From positions 62,001-126,000 of the forward strand of contig UQHL01000002.1 of assembly GCA_900540805.1 (NCBI GenBank): DNA of 64,000 bases. Direction: 5' to 3'. This DNA comes from an uncultured Eubacteriales bacterium (GTDB lineage Bacteria; Bacillota; Clostridia; Christensenellales; Borkfalkiaceae). Below the pieces are notes generated by a model. It saw nothing but the letters and a program-made list of their open reading frames with translations. It had not been told where the DNA came from and made no database searches. Each line of letters opens with the position of its first letter. Positions within the stretch are counted from its first letter, which is position 1. The position numbers and the translations under genes are program-made. Positions 1 to 8,550 of this stretch are shown in pieces.

Positions 1-1
1 C

Positions 2-529
2 ATCGGAAAGCAGACGGCCGTCTATACGGAAAACGGATATCAATGGGAATATTATTTTGATATGCCTGCCCGCAACGCCGTACTGAAATTTGAAATTATA
101 AGCGGAGGCGGGCTGCTTCCTGCGCCCGTAGAAATAAAAAACATTTGGTATGTAAGGACGGGTTGGGCCGAAAACACAAACAAATCCTATCAAATCATCA
201 AAAGCGTCGAAGCATTAAACGCCTATTCCGAAAGCAATAAAGCTATTTTTCAGTTAGAAAACGCCGTCGCCTATCATAACGCCGTAAAAAACTACGACGA
301 CGATTTTTTCGAGACTTATTTTATCGTCTTAGTTGTTTTAGAAGAAGGCAGCGGCGGCAATTCCCACAAAGTCAGGAGCTGTTTTTCCGACCAAAGGGAG
401 CTGACCTTAAACGTCGAAAGGATTGTTCCGGAGGCCGGCGATTGCGCCATGCAGGGCTGGCATATTTTTTTGGAGTTATCTAAGGATTACGGCGATATCG
501 ATCGGGTTAAAATAGAAATCATAAACTGA
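2..529 (+). CDS. Hypothetical protein, 3' part (5' end outside window)
   Basis: The reading frame is open from the first bases of the window, so this is the C-terminal part (about 175 residues) of a larger protein; the ATG at 62 is probably internal. The visible part is rich in aromatic and acidic residues with alternating hydrophobic strands, as in a beta-rich extracellular domain, and has no membrane segment. No family was recognised. It is the only plus-strand gene at this end and converges with the ATPase gene across a strong hairpin at 552-592. Coding status is supported by length and by the hairpin shortly after the stop; function is unknown. Confidence 0.6.
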   Translation: MGKQTAVYTENGYQWEYYFDMPARNAVLKFEIISGGGLLPAPVEIKNIWYVRTGWAENTNKSYQIIKSVEALNAYSESNKAIFQLENAVAYHNAVKNYDDDFFETYFIVLVVLEEGSGGNSHKVRSCFSDQRELTLNVERIVPEAGDCAMQGWHIFLELSKDYGDIDRVKIEIIN

Positions 530-551
530 TTTTTCCTTTTGTCCCAAAGCT

Positions 552-592
552 CAACCCCCGCGGAGATTTATAAAAAATCTCCGCGGGGGTTG
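552..592. terminator. Bidirectional hairpin between convergent genes
   Basis: A long GC-rich inverted repeat (arms CAACCCCCGCGGAGAT / ATCTCCGCGGGGGTTG) sits between the stop of the unknown gene (529) and the stop of the ATPase gene (653). There is no long T-run on either side, so termination would rely on stem strength. It is placed to serve both genes. Confidence 0.7.
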
Positions 593-652
593 TACTCTGA
601 TACGGGAATAATTGTTTCAAACGGCCGCCTGGTCCGGCAAGCCTTATCCCGC

Positions 653-3316
653 TTATTTCGCCTTGTTCTTTTTCACCGCGCGGCGCACAAGCTTGCAGAT
701 TTCCACAAACGGAATCACCGTAAGCGCCAGGCCTATGGCGATAAAGTATTCCTTCGCGCTGATGGCGGCAAACTCGAACGCGGTATTGATCCCTGGCAGA
801 TAAATGACGGCCAGCGTCAAGAGGAAGGAGAATACAAACGCGCCCCACAGGTATTTGTTCTGTTTCTTCATGGAAAACACCGAATGTTCGATCGAACGCA
901 CGTTGAAGGAGTGGAACATTTCCGTCATGGACAGGGTGAGAAACGCCATCGTCATGCCGTCGGGGCTGACGCCCTCGATCGACCAGTTTCCGCTTTCGAT
1001 AAAGTGCCCGATGAAATAGGAAAGCAGGGTGATTGCGCCGATAAAGAAGCCTTGCAGGGCGACGTTTACCCCCACGCCGCCGGCAAAAATCCCTTCCTTA
1101 TCGTCGCGCGGCTTGCGCTTCATGAGGTCGTGTTCGCCGTCCTCCATGCCCAGCGCCAGCGCGGGAAAGGTGTCCGTGATGAGGTTTATCCACAATAAGT
1201 GCATGGGCCGCAGAAGCGTAAACCCTAACATGGTGGCCGCGAACACCGCGATCACCTCGGCGAGGTTGCTGGAAAGCAAAAACTGTATCGCCTTTCGGAT
1301 ATTGTCGTAAATGCGCCGTCCTTCGCCCACGGCGGTGACGATGGTGGCAAAATTGTCGTCCTGAAGCACCATATCCGCCGCGCCCTTGGTGACGTCGGTG
1401 CCCGTAATGCCCATGCCCACGCCGATGTCCGCGCTCTTGATGCTGGGCGCGTCGTTGACGCCGTCGCCCGTCATGGCCGTGATATAGCCCTTCTTCTTCC
1501 AGGTCGTGACGATGCGCACCTTATGCTCGGGCTGAACGCGCGCATATACCGAATACTGTCCGATCTTTTCCTCAAATTCCTCGTCGGAAATTTCATTCAG
1601 CGCCGCGCCCGTGATCGCCTGCGATTTGTCCGTGATAATCCCCAGCTCCATGGCGATCGCCACGGCCGTGTCGATATGATCGCCCGTAATCATGATGGGA
1701 CGGATACCCGCCTCCTTACATTCCGCGATCGCCGCTTTCACCTCGGGACGAATGGGGTCGATCATGCCCGTAAGCCCGACAAACGTGAGGTCTTTTTCGA
1801 TGTCCTCCGGCTCGAAATTTTGAGGGACGGTATCCGGCTTTTTATACGCCGCGGCAAGCACGCGCAGCGCCCTGTCCGCCATGCCCTTGTTGGCCGAAAG
1901 GATTTCCTCTCTCTTTTCGTCCGTCAAAGGCACGTCTTTCCCGCCGACCCGCACGCGCGTACAGCGCTTGAGAATTTCGTCGGGCGCGCCTTTCGTATAT
2001 TGCACGACGCCCTCCGCCGTCGCGTGAACGGTGGACATCATCTTACGCATACTGTCGAAGGGCGCTTCGGCCACTCTCTTGTCCGCCGCGTCCAGCTCCG
2101 TCTTGTTCAGGCCCAGCTTATAGGCGTAATTGACGAGGGCGCATTCGGTGGGTTCTCCCTTCGCCTGTTTCGTCTCCCCGTCGAGCACCGCGTCCGAGCA
2201 CTGCGCCATCGCGCGGGCCAGAAGCGCCTCGTCCTCGCCGTAATGATCGACGACGGTCATTTTGTTCTGCGTCAGCGTGCCCGTCTTATCCGAACAGATA
2301 ATCTGCGTGCAGCCCAGCGTCTCCACGGCCGTCAGACGTTTGACCACCGCTTTTTTCTTCGCCATTTTCGTCATGCCCATGGACAAGACGATCGTCACCA
2401 CGGTCGCCAGCCCCTCGGGAATCGCCGCCACGGCCAAAGACACGGCCACGATAAAGCTGTCGAGCACCACCTCGAGCGCAAAGCTCCTTCCGAGGATCAG
2501 CTTGAAAGCGAAAATAAATACGCAGATACCCAAAACGATATAGCTCAGGATCTGGGACAGCTTGTTGAGACGCTTCTGAAGCGGGGTGACCTCGTCCTTC
2601 GCCTGCGCGAGAATGTCCGCGATCTTGCCCATTTCCGTCTGCATCCCCGTCGCCACCACCACGACTTTCGCGCGGCCGTAAACGATCGTGCTGCCCATAT
2701 ACACCATATTTTTTCTGTCGCCCAGAGGAATGTCCTTCAGCTCGCCCAGCTCCAGCTTTTCCGCTTCCTTATTCGCGGGCACGCTTTCGCCCGTCAGAGC
2801 GGATTCCTCCGCCTTGAGGGAGGCGCACTCGAGAATACGGCAGTCTGCGGGTACGGAATCGCCCGCTTCCAGCACGACGATATCCCCCACGACGATCTCT
2901 TCGCTTTTCACCGCGAGAAGCTGTCCGCCGCGTATCACCTTGCAGGTGGAAGCGGTCATCTCCTTTAAGGCCTCTATCGCGTGCTCCGCCCTGCCCTCCT
3001 GCACCACGCCGAGAATGGCGTTCAAAAGCACGACGGCCACGATGATGATAAATTCGGCAAAGGACTCGTCCCCCCCGCGCGAACGGTCGATGATGACGGT
3101 GACGAGGTTGACGGCCGCGGCGATCAGCAACACGATAATCATCGGATTGATCAGCTGCAGGAGAAAACGCTTGAACATCGACGTCTTTTTCGCTTCGTTC
3201 AGCTTATTTTTTCCGTTTGCTTCCAGCCTGGACGCCGCTTCCTCGGCGGAAAGTCCTTCGGGAGAGGATTTCACCTCTTCCAAAACCTCTTTCGTTTCAG
3301 ACAAATAGTGCTTCAT
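653..3316 (-). CDS. P-type Ca2+/Mn2+-transporting ATPase
   Basis: An 887-residue P2-type cation ATPase. Visible motifs are TGES (about 175-178), the PEGL ion-site motif in M4 (about 300), the phosphorylated Asp in DKTGTLT (about 343) and the GDGVNDAP hinge, with the expected N-terminal cation-ATPase domain, paired membrane segments and a six-helix C-terminal block. It pumps divalent cations out of the cytoplasm. The ATG at 3316 is preferred to the upstream GTG at 3358 because the GTG lies inside the riboswitch terminator stem; an AAAGGAG lies 14 bases before the ATG. The Mn2+-riboswitch upstream suggests that Mn2+ export is at least part of its job, although the family is usually labelled calcium-transporting. 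Monocistronic, with its own promoter. Confidence 0.93.
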   Translation of the reverse strand: MKHYLSETKEVLEEVKSSPEGLSAEEAASRLEANGKNKLNEAKKTSMFKRFLLQLINPMIIVLLIAAAVNLVTVIIDRSRGGDESFAEFIIIVAVVLLNAILGVVQEGRAEHAIEALKEMTASTCKVIRGGQLLAVKSEEIVVGDIVVLEAGDSVPADCRILECASLKAEESALTGESVPANKEAEKLELGELKDIPLGDRKNMVYMGSTIVYGRAKVVVVATGMQTEMGKIADILAQAKDEVTPLQKRLNKLSQILSYIVLGICVFIFAFKLILGRSFALEVVLDSFIVAVSLAVAAIPEGLATVVTIVLSMGMTKMAKKKAVVKRLTAVETLGCTQIICSDKTGTLTQNKMTVVDHYGEDEALLARAMAQCSDAVLDGETKQAKGEPTECALVNYAYKLGLNKTELDAADKRVAEAPFDSMRKMMSTVHATAEGVVQYTKGAPDEILKRCTRVRVGGKDVPLTDEKREEILSANKGMADRALRVLAAAYKKPDTVPQNFEPEDIEKDLTFVGLTGMIDPIRPEVKAAIAECKEAGIRPIMITGDHIDTAVAIAMELGIITDKSQAITGAALNEISDEEFEEKIGQYSVYARVQPEHKVRIVTTWKKKGYITAMTGDGVNDAPSIKSADIGVGMGITGTDVTKGAADMVLQDDNFATIVTAVGEGRRIYDNIRKAIQFLLSSNLAEVIAVFAATMLGFTLLRPMHLLWINLITDTFPALALGMEDGEHDLMKRKPRDDKEGIFAGGVGVNVALQGFFIGAITLLSYFIGHFIESGNWSIEGVSPDGMTMAFLTLSMTEMFHSFNVRSIEHSVFSMKKQNKYLWGAFVFSFLLTLAVIYLPGINTAFEFAAISAKEYFIAIGLALTVIPFVEICKLVRRAVKKNKAK

Positions 3317-3345
3317 CGTTAAATCTATAACTCCTTTTTTAATCG

Positions 3346-3406
3346 AAAAAAGACCCACGCACTATATTATACCTCATTTCAAGGTAAATAATATAGCGCA
3401 TGAGTC
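3346..3406 (-). terminator. Riboswitch-controlled transcription terminator
   Basis: On the minus strand GACTCATGCGC (3396-3406) can pair over 11 positions, with G-U wobbles, with GTGCGTGGGTC (3352-3362), followed by six U. The inner part (CTATATTAT / ATAATATAG) extends the stem. The 5' arm contains the CTCAT used by aptamer helix P1, so forming P1 would break the terminator: ligand-on, gene-on logic. Confidence 0.75.
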
Positions 3407-3505
3407 TCATTCTTTCAAACTGTCCCAGACGGGGCTTTACGCTCTCCGCCGATGTGTTGGAACGGTTACGTCCTTTCGGGACGCAAACTACTCCCTCATA
3501 GTGCC
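3396..3505 (-). promoter_or_regulatory. yybP-ykoY (Mn2+) riboswitch aptamer
   Basis: The leader of the ATPase gene contains the hallmark GGGAGTAG directly after a P1 arm (ATGAG) and GAGA directly before the closing arm (CTCAT), with a GTCC-CGAAA-GGAC hairpin and a GTTCCA/TGGGAC helix between them. This is the layout of yybP-ykoY RNAs, which sense Mn2+ and often control P-type ATPases of this type. The aptamer is followed by a terminator that shares its P1 3' strand. The assignment was made by eye; a covariance-model search (RF00080) would settle it. Confidence 0.8.
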
Positions 3506-3526
3506 TTCAAAAGCTCTTATGAAAAT

Positions 3527-3555
3527 AGTATATTCCTATTTTTGGATTTTGTCAA
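3527..3555 (-). promoter_or_regulatory. Sigma-A promoter of the riboswitch-ATPase transcript
   Basis: TTGACA (3550-3555), 17-bp spacer, TATACT (3527-3532) on the minus strand. It lies just before the aptamer and beyond the stop of the GT8 gene (3585), so the ATPase has its own transcript. Confidence 0.85.
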
Positions 3556-3584
3556 CGCTTTCGGGGACTTTCCCGCAAAATATT

Positions 3585-4385
3585 TTATTTGACGCGGTAT
3601 TTATCGTAATAGGGCTTCAAAATCCCCCTGTATTTTTCGTCCCAGGGCTTATTGCGGCCGAGATAATGCAAAATTTTCGCCTGCTCGTCCACCCGCGCAA
3701 GATCGATCTTGTTCCCCTTGCCGTGGCGGCGGTTCCAGCCGCGGATTTTCCGCTCGTTGAGGTTATAGACCATGCCGTCGGCGAGCTTGATCTTGTTTCC
3801 GTAAAGGGTGGAAATAACGTCCTGGTCGGGCAGAGTGAGAAAAAACTTCCGCCTGTTTATGTACGCAAGCACTTCCTCATGGCTCTGTTCCCGTCTTAAT
3901 TTTTCGATATTCATCAGCAGGACGCCCGTATTCACATACACCGTGTCCTTTTTCGCGCCGTTCTTCACCCGCACAAACCATTTGAGAAAGGGCGAGTGAA
4001 CGTTGGTGGTCGCCACAAAATAATTATCCTCGAAATCGGTATCGTAAAAGTCGGAAATATCCCCCTTTACGATAATGTCGCTGTCCATATACAGGATGCG
4101 ATCCACCGTTTCGGGCAGATAACCCGCGGCGAAAATACGGTAATAGATCTCCTTAGGCCACCTTTTTTCGGTAGGCGCCCCCGCGAGCATATCGTCGCAG
4201 AAGGCGACGGGGCGGAAAGTGACGCGGCCCGAAAAATACCCGCGGTATTCCTCGAGATCGGCCTCGGTCACTTCCTTCGTGGCGATATACACCGTATGTT
4301 CGCCGGGATTATTGTCCGCAAAGGAACGGACCATGGCCGCAAAATACGGCAGATACTTTTTGTTTATGGCTGTCAGTATATTCAT
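3585..4385 (-). CDS. Glycosyltransferase family 8 protein
   Basis: 266 residues. It begins with a Rossmann-like strand (MNILTAINKKYLPYF), carries the metal-binding DSD at 101-103 in ILYMDSDIIVKGD, and ends with the GT8 motif HYLGRNKPW. GT8 enzymes transfer a hexose from a nucleotide sugar, often to lipopolysaccharide, teichoic acid or glycoprotein acceptors; here the acceptor is unknown. No membrane segment, so it acts in the cytoplasm. It has its own promoter (4423-4451) and no functional partner among close neighbours. Confidence 0.9.
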   Translation of the reverse strand: MNILTAINKKYLPYFAAMVRSFADNNPGEHTVYIATKEVTEADLEEYRGYFSGRVTFRPVAFCDDMLAGAPTEKRWPKEIYYRIFAAGYLPETVDRILYMDSDIIVKGDISDFYDTDFEDNYFVATTNVHSPFLKWFVRVKNGAKKDTVYVNTGVLLMNIEKLRREQSHEEVLAYINRRKFFLTLPDQDVISTLYGNKIKLADGMVYNLNERKIRGWNRRHGKGNKIDLARVDEQAKILHYLGRNKPWDEKYRGILKPYYDKYRVK

Positions 4386-4422
4386 AAGCTTCGGCGCTTC
4401 CCACCTTAGTGTTCTTTTAAGT

Positions 4423-4451
4423 ATTTTACCCTATTTCCGAAAAATTGTCAA
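4423..4451 (-). promoter_or_regulatory. Promoter of the GT8 gene
   Basis: TTGACA (4446-4451), 17-bp spacer, TAAAAT (4423-4428) on the minus strand, about 40 bp before the ATG. Confidence 0.75.
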
Positions 4452-4509
4452 CCGCGTATATGCCTTTTCCCGTCCGAAAACGCATTTTTGCGTATTTTCA
4501 CAAAACTTT

Positions 4510-5745
4510 CTACGCCGCGCCCACCGCGTTCTCGGGCAAGGTTCTGTTTTTCTTAAACCAATCGGTGTCCTTGAACAGGGTATTGTTGTCAGAGCAGTTT
4601 ACCTTCACATCCCCGCCGTTTGACGAAACGACGATATTGCCGTTCATCGGCTCAAAGCCGCCTTCCGCCTTATCGGAGACAATCGTCGTCACGTAAATTT
4701 TGTCCGTATAAACGGAGACGCGATCGACAAACGCTTGAGAGGGAAAAACATTGAGCGGGTTTTTAGTGTATTCCTCACTTCCACAGCAACAGCTTACGCA
4801 GACAATTTCCGGCTGAATAACAGAAAGTAAAGCTTCGGTGCTGGAAGTAGGGCTGCCGTGATGTCCGGCTTTGAACAGCTTGCATTTGGGCAGAGTATTG
4901 TTTTCCACCAAGGCTTCCTCCCCTTTCTCCTCTAAATCGCCCGTAAACAAATAATGATTGTTCCCTTGCGTTAAAAGCATACAGACCGAATAGTTATTTT
5001 CGTCGCTGGATTTTTCCTCGTAAAAAACGTTATAAAGTATATTCATCGTAATCCCGTCCGAGATCTCGTAGCTGCGCTGCGCGCCGTTTGTGCCGTTCCA
5101 GCACTCGAGAGCCGTATATACGGCGGTACCTTTACTTTCCGCATACGCCACCGCCGTACGGTAATTGGCGTAAAGCGTAGGATTTCCCGCAGCAGTCGTC
5201 AACGACTTATCGGTACGGGCAAACTCGATCAACGTTCCGACCTGATATTCATACAGTATTCCCGTATAGTCTCCGCCGTTTTTATTTCCGACAAAGCCGG
5301 CTATATGATCCTGATCGGCATGCGTTGCGATTACGTATTCCAAAATCCCGTCCGTGCAGTAATTGTTAACGTATTCTACTATCGTCGAGGCAGAACTTTG
5401 TCTGGAGCCCGCGTCGATAAGGATTTCGGTGTCGCCGGCCTTAATCAACGTACAGTCGCCGGAATATTTGTTTCCCAACATTAAAAAATGAATACTTAAT
5501 TCGTCCGTGACGATATCTGACGACGAATTATCCGACGACGAGCTATCCGACGACGAACTATCCCACGACGAACCATCTGCCAAGGAGCTGTCTATCGAGG
5601 AGCTATCTTTCAAATCGACGTCGAGATATCCTTTTTTCCAAAGTATGTAACAGCAGAAGATCGCCGCGACGAGAAGGAGCACGACCAACAGCGTACCGAT
5701 TCCTTTTCCCTTGCGTCCTCTTTTCTTTTTCCTTCCTTTTGCCAT
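4510..5745 (-). CDS. Membrane-anchored metallo-beta-lactamase-fold protein (ComEC C-terminal-like)
   Basis: 411 residues. A strongly basic N-terminus (1-15) and one hydrophobic helix (about 16-36) anchor it with the rest outside. A Ser/Asp repeat linker follows (about 47-78), then an MBL-fold domain with T-H-A-D-Q-D-H at 141-147 and a later GHHGS motif. This is the ComEC/Rec2-type soluble hydrolase domain without the channel domain. Such proteins are probably extracellular phosphodiesterases or nucleases, but the substrate cannot be told. Translation signal: GAGGT a few bases before ATG. No own promoter was seen; it may be read through from the pfl operon terminator at 5779-5796. Confidence 0.85.
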   Translation of the reverse strand: MAKGRKKKRGRKGKGIGTLLVVLLLVAAIFCCYILWKKGYLDVDLKDSSSIDSSLADGSSWDSSSSDSSSSDNSSSDIVTDELSIHFLMLGNKYSGDCTLIKAGDTEILIDAGSRQSSASTIVEYVNNYCTDGILEYVIATHADQDHIAGFVGNKNGGDYTGILYEYQVGTLIEFARTDKSLTTAAGNPTLYANYRTAVAYAESKGTAVYTALECWNGTNGAQRSYEISDGITMNILYNVFYEEKSSDENNYSVCMLLTQGNNHYLFTGDLEEKGEEALVENNTLPKCKLFKAGHHGSPTSSTEALLSVIQPEIVCVSCCCGSEEYTKNPLNVFPSQAFVDRVSVYTDKIYVTTIVSDKAEGGFEPMNGNIVVSSNGGDVKVNCSDNNTLFKDTDWFKKNRTLPENAVGAA

Positions 5746-5764
5746 ATTTTACCTCATTCTCTCA

Positions 5765-5796
5765 AAAATCCAAAGAAAGCCGAACCGCGGTTCGGC
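5765..5796 (-). terminator. Terminator of the pfl operon
   Basis: Perfect GCCGAACC/GGTTCGGC stem (5779-5796) followed on the minus strand by a T-rich stretch, 22 bases after the stop of the glycyl-radical-domain gene. Confidence 0.75.
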
Positions 5797-5817
5797 TTCC
5801 TCCGTTTTATTTAATTT

Positions 5818-6054
5818 TTACATGGACTCGTGAATGGTACGGGAAATCACGTCGTCCTGCTGCTCCTTCGTCAGCTTGTTGAAGTTGACCGCATAGCCCG
5901 AAACCCGAATGGTAAGCTGCGGATATTTTTCGGGGTGCTTCTGCGCGTCCAGCAACGTCTCGCGGCTGAACACGTTTACGTTGAGATGATGGCCGCCGTC
6001 CGCGACGTAAGCGTCCAGCATGCTGACCAGATTATCCACCTGTTGTTTCGACAT
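5818..6054 (-). CDS. Separate glycyl-radical domain of pyruvate formate-lyase (GrcA-like)
   Basis: 78 residues that match only the C-terminal end of PFL: the GGHHLNVNV segment, [12 protein letters not shown], and the radical loop RVSGYAV with the radical Gly at 53. It starts where the neighbouring PflB stops (677 + 78 residues is about the usual PFL length). Its ATG has a strong AAGGAGG 8 bases upstream and lies 46 bp after the pflB stop, so this is a deliberately separate gene and not a frameshift scar. In enterobacteria a similar free domain (GrcA) repairs oxygen-cleaved PFL; here it must be essential, because PflB has no radical domain of its own. Confidence 0.9.
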   Translation of the reverse strand: MSKQQVDNLVSMLDAYVADGGHHLNVNVFSRETLLDAQKHPEKYPQLTIRVSGYAVNFNKLTKEQQDDVISRTIHESM

Positions 6055-6100
6055 AATGATATCCTCCTTGTTTTTTCGTTATTATTCCGTTATTTTCCGT

Positions 6101-8134
6101 TCAATCGTCGTTTTTGCCGAGAGAGGCGGGGGTTACCGAGAAAGTATTGGAAATACCGTCTCTCGAGTATTCGTAGGGCAGCTTCGCAACCGATTCGAGG
6201 GAAGCGAGCGCCCCGTGGGTATCCCTGCCGTGCATGGGATTTGCGCCGGGCGCCAGCGGAGTCCCCGCGCGCCTGCCGTCGGGCGTGTTGCCCGTTTTCT
6301 GGCCGTAAACCACGTTGGACGTGATCGTTAAAATGGACGTCGTCGGCACGCTCTGACGGTAAGTGTAATGGCTCTGGATATCCGTCATAAACGTCTTGAG
6401 TAGCCATACGGCAATAGAATCCGCCTTATCGTCGTTGTTTCCGTACTTGGGGAAATCCCCTTCGACGCGGAAATCGGTGACGATTCCTTCCTCGTTGCGG
6501 ATGGGATACACCTTTGCGTATTTTATCGCCGAAAGGGAATCCACCGCGCAGGAAAGCCCCGCGATGCCCGTGGCGAAGAAGCGGCGCACCTTCGTGTCGT
6601 GCAGAGCCATTTCCAGCGCCTCGTAGCAATATTTATCGTGCATATAATGAATGAGGTTGAGGGTATTGACGTACAGCCCCGCCAGCCAGGACATCATCTG
6701 CGTATATTTTCTTACCACCTCGTCGAAATCGAGGGGACCGTCACCGAGCACGGGCGCAAATTCGGGAGAAACCTGCATGGGCCTGCCCGTTTTTTTGTCC
6801 TTCATCAGCTCGTCCTTGCCGCCGTTTATGGCGTACAAAAGGCATTTTGCAAGGTTCGCCCTCGCGCCGAAAAACTGCATGTCCTTACCCACGCGCATAC
6901 AGCTGACGCAGCAGGCGATACAGTAGTCGTCCCCCATTTCGGGGCGCATGAGATCGTCGCTTTCGTATTGAATGGCCGACGTGCGGATAGAAATTTCGGC
7001 GCAATATTTTTTGAAATTGGCGGGCAGTCTCTTGGACCAGAGCACCGTAAGATTAGGCTCGGGCGCGGGGCCGAGGTTATCCAGCGTGTGCAGGATACGG
7101 AAGGAGTTTTTCGTCACCAGCGTCCTGCCGTCCACGCCCATGCCGCCGATGGACTCCGTCACCCACGTGGGATCGCCCGAAAACAGCTCGTTATATTCCT
7201 TGATCCGCATAAATTTGACGATACGCAATTTCATGACGAACTGATCGATAAATTCCTGCGCTTCCGATTCCGTGATCGCGCCTTTTTTCAGATCCCGCTC
7301 GATATAAACGTCGAGGAAGGTACTGTTTCTGCCGATGGACATCGCCGCGCCGTTCTGATCCTTCACAGCCGCCAGATAGCCGAAATAGACCGCCTGAACG
7401 GCTTCCCGTGCGTTTGCCGCGGGACGGGAAATGTCGCAGCCGTAGATTGCCGCCATCGCTTTCAGGTCTTTTAAGGCCTTGATCTGCTCGGAAAGCTCCT
7501 CCCTGTCGCGTACCTTATCGGGAACCATGTCCCCGTCCATCGCCAGCTTGTCCGCTTCCTTCTTGCGGATAAGATAATCGACGCCGTAAAGCGCCACGCG
7601 GCGGTAATCCCCGACGATACGGCCGCGGCCGTAAGTGTCGGGCAGACCCGTGAGAATATGCGCCGAACGCGCCGCGCGCATTTCGGGCGTATAGGCCGAA
7701 TAAACGCCGTCGTTATGCGTTTTTCTGTATTTGGTGAAGATCTCCTTTACCTGGGGATCGAGCGTATAGCCGTACATATTGAGCGCCTCTTCGGACATGC
7801 GGATACCGCCGAAGGGCTGAAGAGCGCGCTTGAAAGGCTTGTCCGTCTGAAGCCCGACGATCTTTTCCAGCTCCTTGTCGAGATATCCGGGGCCGTGCGA
7901 CGTCAGCGTGGAAACGATTTTCGTATCCGCGTCCAGCACGCCGCCCGCTTCCCGCTCCTTGGCGGAGAGGTCGAGCACGATCTGCCAAAGCTTTTTCGTC
8001 GCCTCCGTAGCGGGCGCAAGGAAAGAGGCGTCTCCCTCATAGGGCGTATAATTACGCTGAATAAAATCGCGGACATCTACTTCGTCGTCGCACCATTTGC
8101 CGGGAACAAACCCTTCCCATTCTTCGTATTGCAT
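6101..8134 (-). CDS. pflB: Formate acetyltransferase (pyruvate formate-lyase) lacking its glycyl-radical domain
   Basis: 677 residues. It converts pyruvate and CoA to acetyl-CoA and formate in anaerobic fermentation. The active-site Cys-Cys is at 408-409 (in CIACCVSC), followed by the [12 protein letters not shown] segment typical of PFL. The protein stops at LGKNDD, exactly before the C-terminal domain that normally holds the radical glycine; that domain is the next gene (5818-6054). RBS AGGAGA before ATG. It forms an operon with pflA and a thioredoxin-like gene upstream. The split is the unusual point; everything else in the catalytic barrel looks intact. Confidence 0.95.
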   Translation of the reverse strand: MQYEEWEGFVPGKWCDDEVDVRDFIQRNYTPYEGDASFLAPATEATKKLWQIVLDLSAKEREAGGVLDADTKIVSTLTSHGPGYLDKELEKIVGLQTDKPFKRALQPFGGIRMSEEALNMYGYTLDPQVKEIFTKYRKTHNDGVYSAYTPEMRAARSAHILTGLPDTYGRGRIVGDYRRVALYGVDYLIRKKEADKLAMDGDMVPDKVRDREELSEQIKALKDLKAMAAIYGCDISRPAANAREAVQAVYFGYLAAVKDQNGAAMSIGRNSTFLDVYIERDLKKGAITESEAQEFIDQFVMKLRIVKFMRIKEYNELFSGDPTWVTESIGGMGVDGRTLVTKNSFRILHTLDNLGPAPEPNLTVLWSKRLPANFKKYCAEISIRTSAIQYESDDLMRPEMGDDYCIACCVSCMRVGKDMQFFGARANLAKCLLYAINGGKDELMKDKKTGRPMQVSPEFAPVLGDGPLDFDEVVRKYTQMMSWLAGLYVNTLNLIHYMHDKYCYEALEMALHDTKVRRFFATGIAGLSCAVDSLSAIKYAKVYPIRNEEGIVTDFRVEGDFPKYGNNDDKADSIAVWLLKTFMTDIQSHYTYRQSVPTTSILTITSNVVYGQKTGNTPDGRRAGTPLAPGANPMHGRDTHGALASLESVAKLPYEYSRDGISNTFSVTPASLGKNDD

Positions 8135-8220
8135 AATGTGTATCTCCTGATAAAAATTTTTTTCCGATCATTCAGTATGTGCGTTTTCCGCCCTTCTTAT
8201 ACGTTCCCCCTCCGCCGGCG

Positions 8221-8550
8221 TTATTTTGAGGCTCTATGCTCTTCGATTTTCGCGTCCATCCAGATCTCGAGGATTTCCTCCGGCTGAAAGCCCGAGCACC
8301 TTGCGAAAATTTTTCCGTCCTCCATCAGCAGCACCGTAGGCACTCTCGTAACGTCCCATTCCTCCATCAGCGCCGTCGTCTCCTCGTCCGCTTCCACGTG
8401 CACGAGACGGATATCCCCTCTCTTATCGACGATCGCTTTAAGCACGGGCATCAACGAAAAGCAGTTCGCGCACGATTCCCCGCTCACTTCCACGCAGCAC
8501 AGGCCCGCTATCTGATTTTTATAATCCTTTTTTCCGAAAAGTCCGCTCAT
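8221..8550 (-). CDS. Thioredoxin-family protein in the pfl operon
   Basis: 109 residues with a thioredoxin fold pattern: redox motif CANC at 27-30 and the cis-Pro segment RVPTVLL. Its start overlaps the pflA stop by four bases (ATGA), so it is translationally coupled to the PFL activase. The CxxC is not the usual CGPC, so it may be a specialised reductase or a scaffold. A role in keeping PFL or its activase cysteines reduced is an inference from position only. Confidence 0.85.
   Translation of the reverse strand: MSGLFGKKDYKNQIAGLCCVEVSGESCANCFSLMPVLKAIVDKRGDIRLVHVEADEETTALMEEWDVTRVPTVLLMEDGKIFARCSGFQPEEILEIWMDAKIEEHRASK

Noticed and set aside
1523..2968. 481-codon open frame antisense to the ATPase gene (similar long frames at 13782-16337 and 19086-21158 antisense to rpoC and rpoB)
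   Set aside because: Shadows of high-GC codon use in real genes; low-complexity His/Arg-rich translations, no ribosome sites, no family resemblance.
3316..3358. GTG start 14 codons upstream for the P-type ATPase
   Set aside because: The GTG lies in the 3' arm of the riboswitch terminator, so it cannot be a sensible start; the ATG at 3316 follows AAAGGAG.
6054..6101. Frameshift or sequencing error splitting pflB
   Set aside because: The gap is 46 bp with a clean stop, a strong AAGGAGG and an ATG with ideal spacing, which is not what a single indel would leave.
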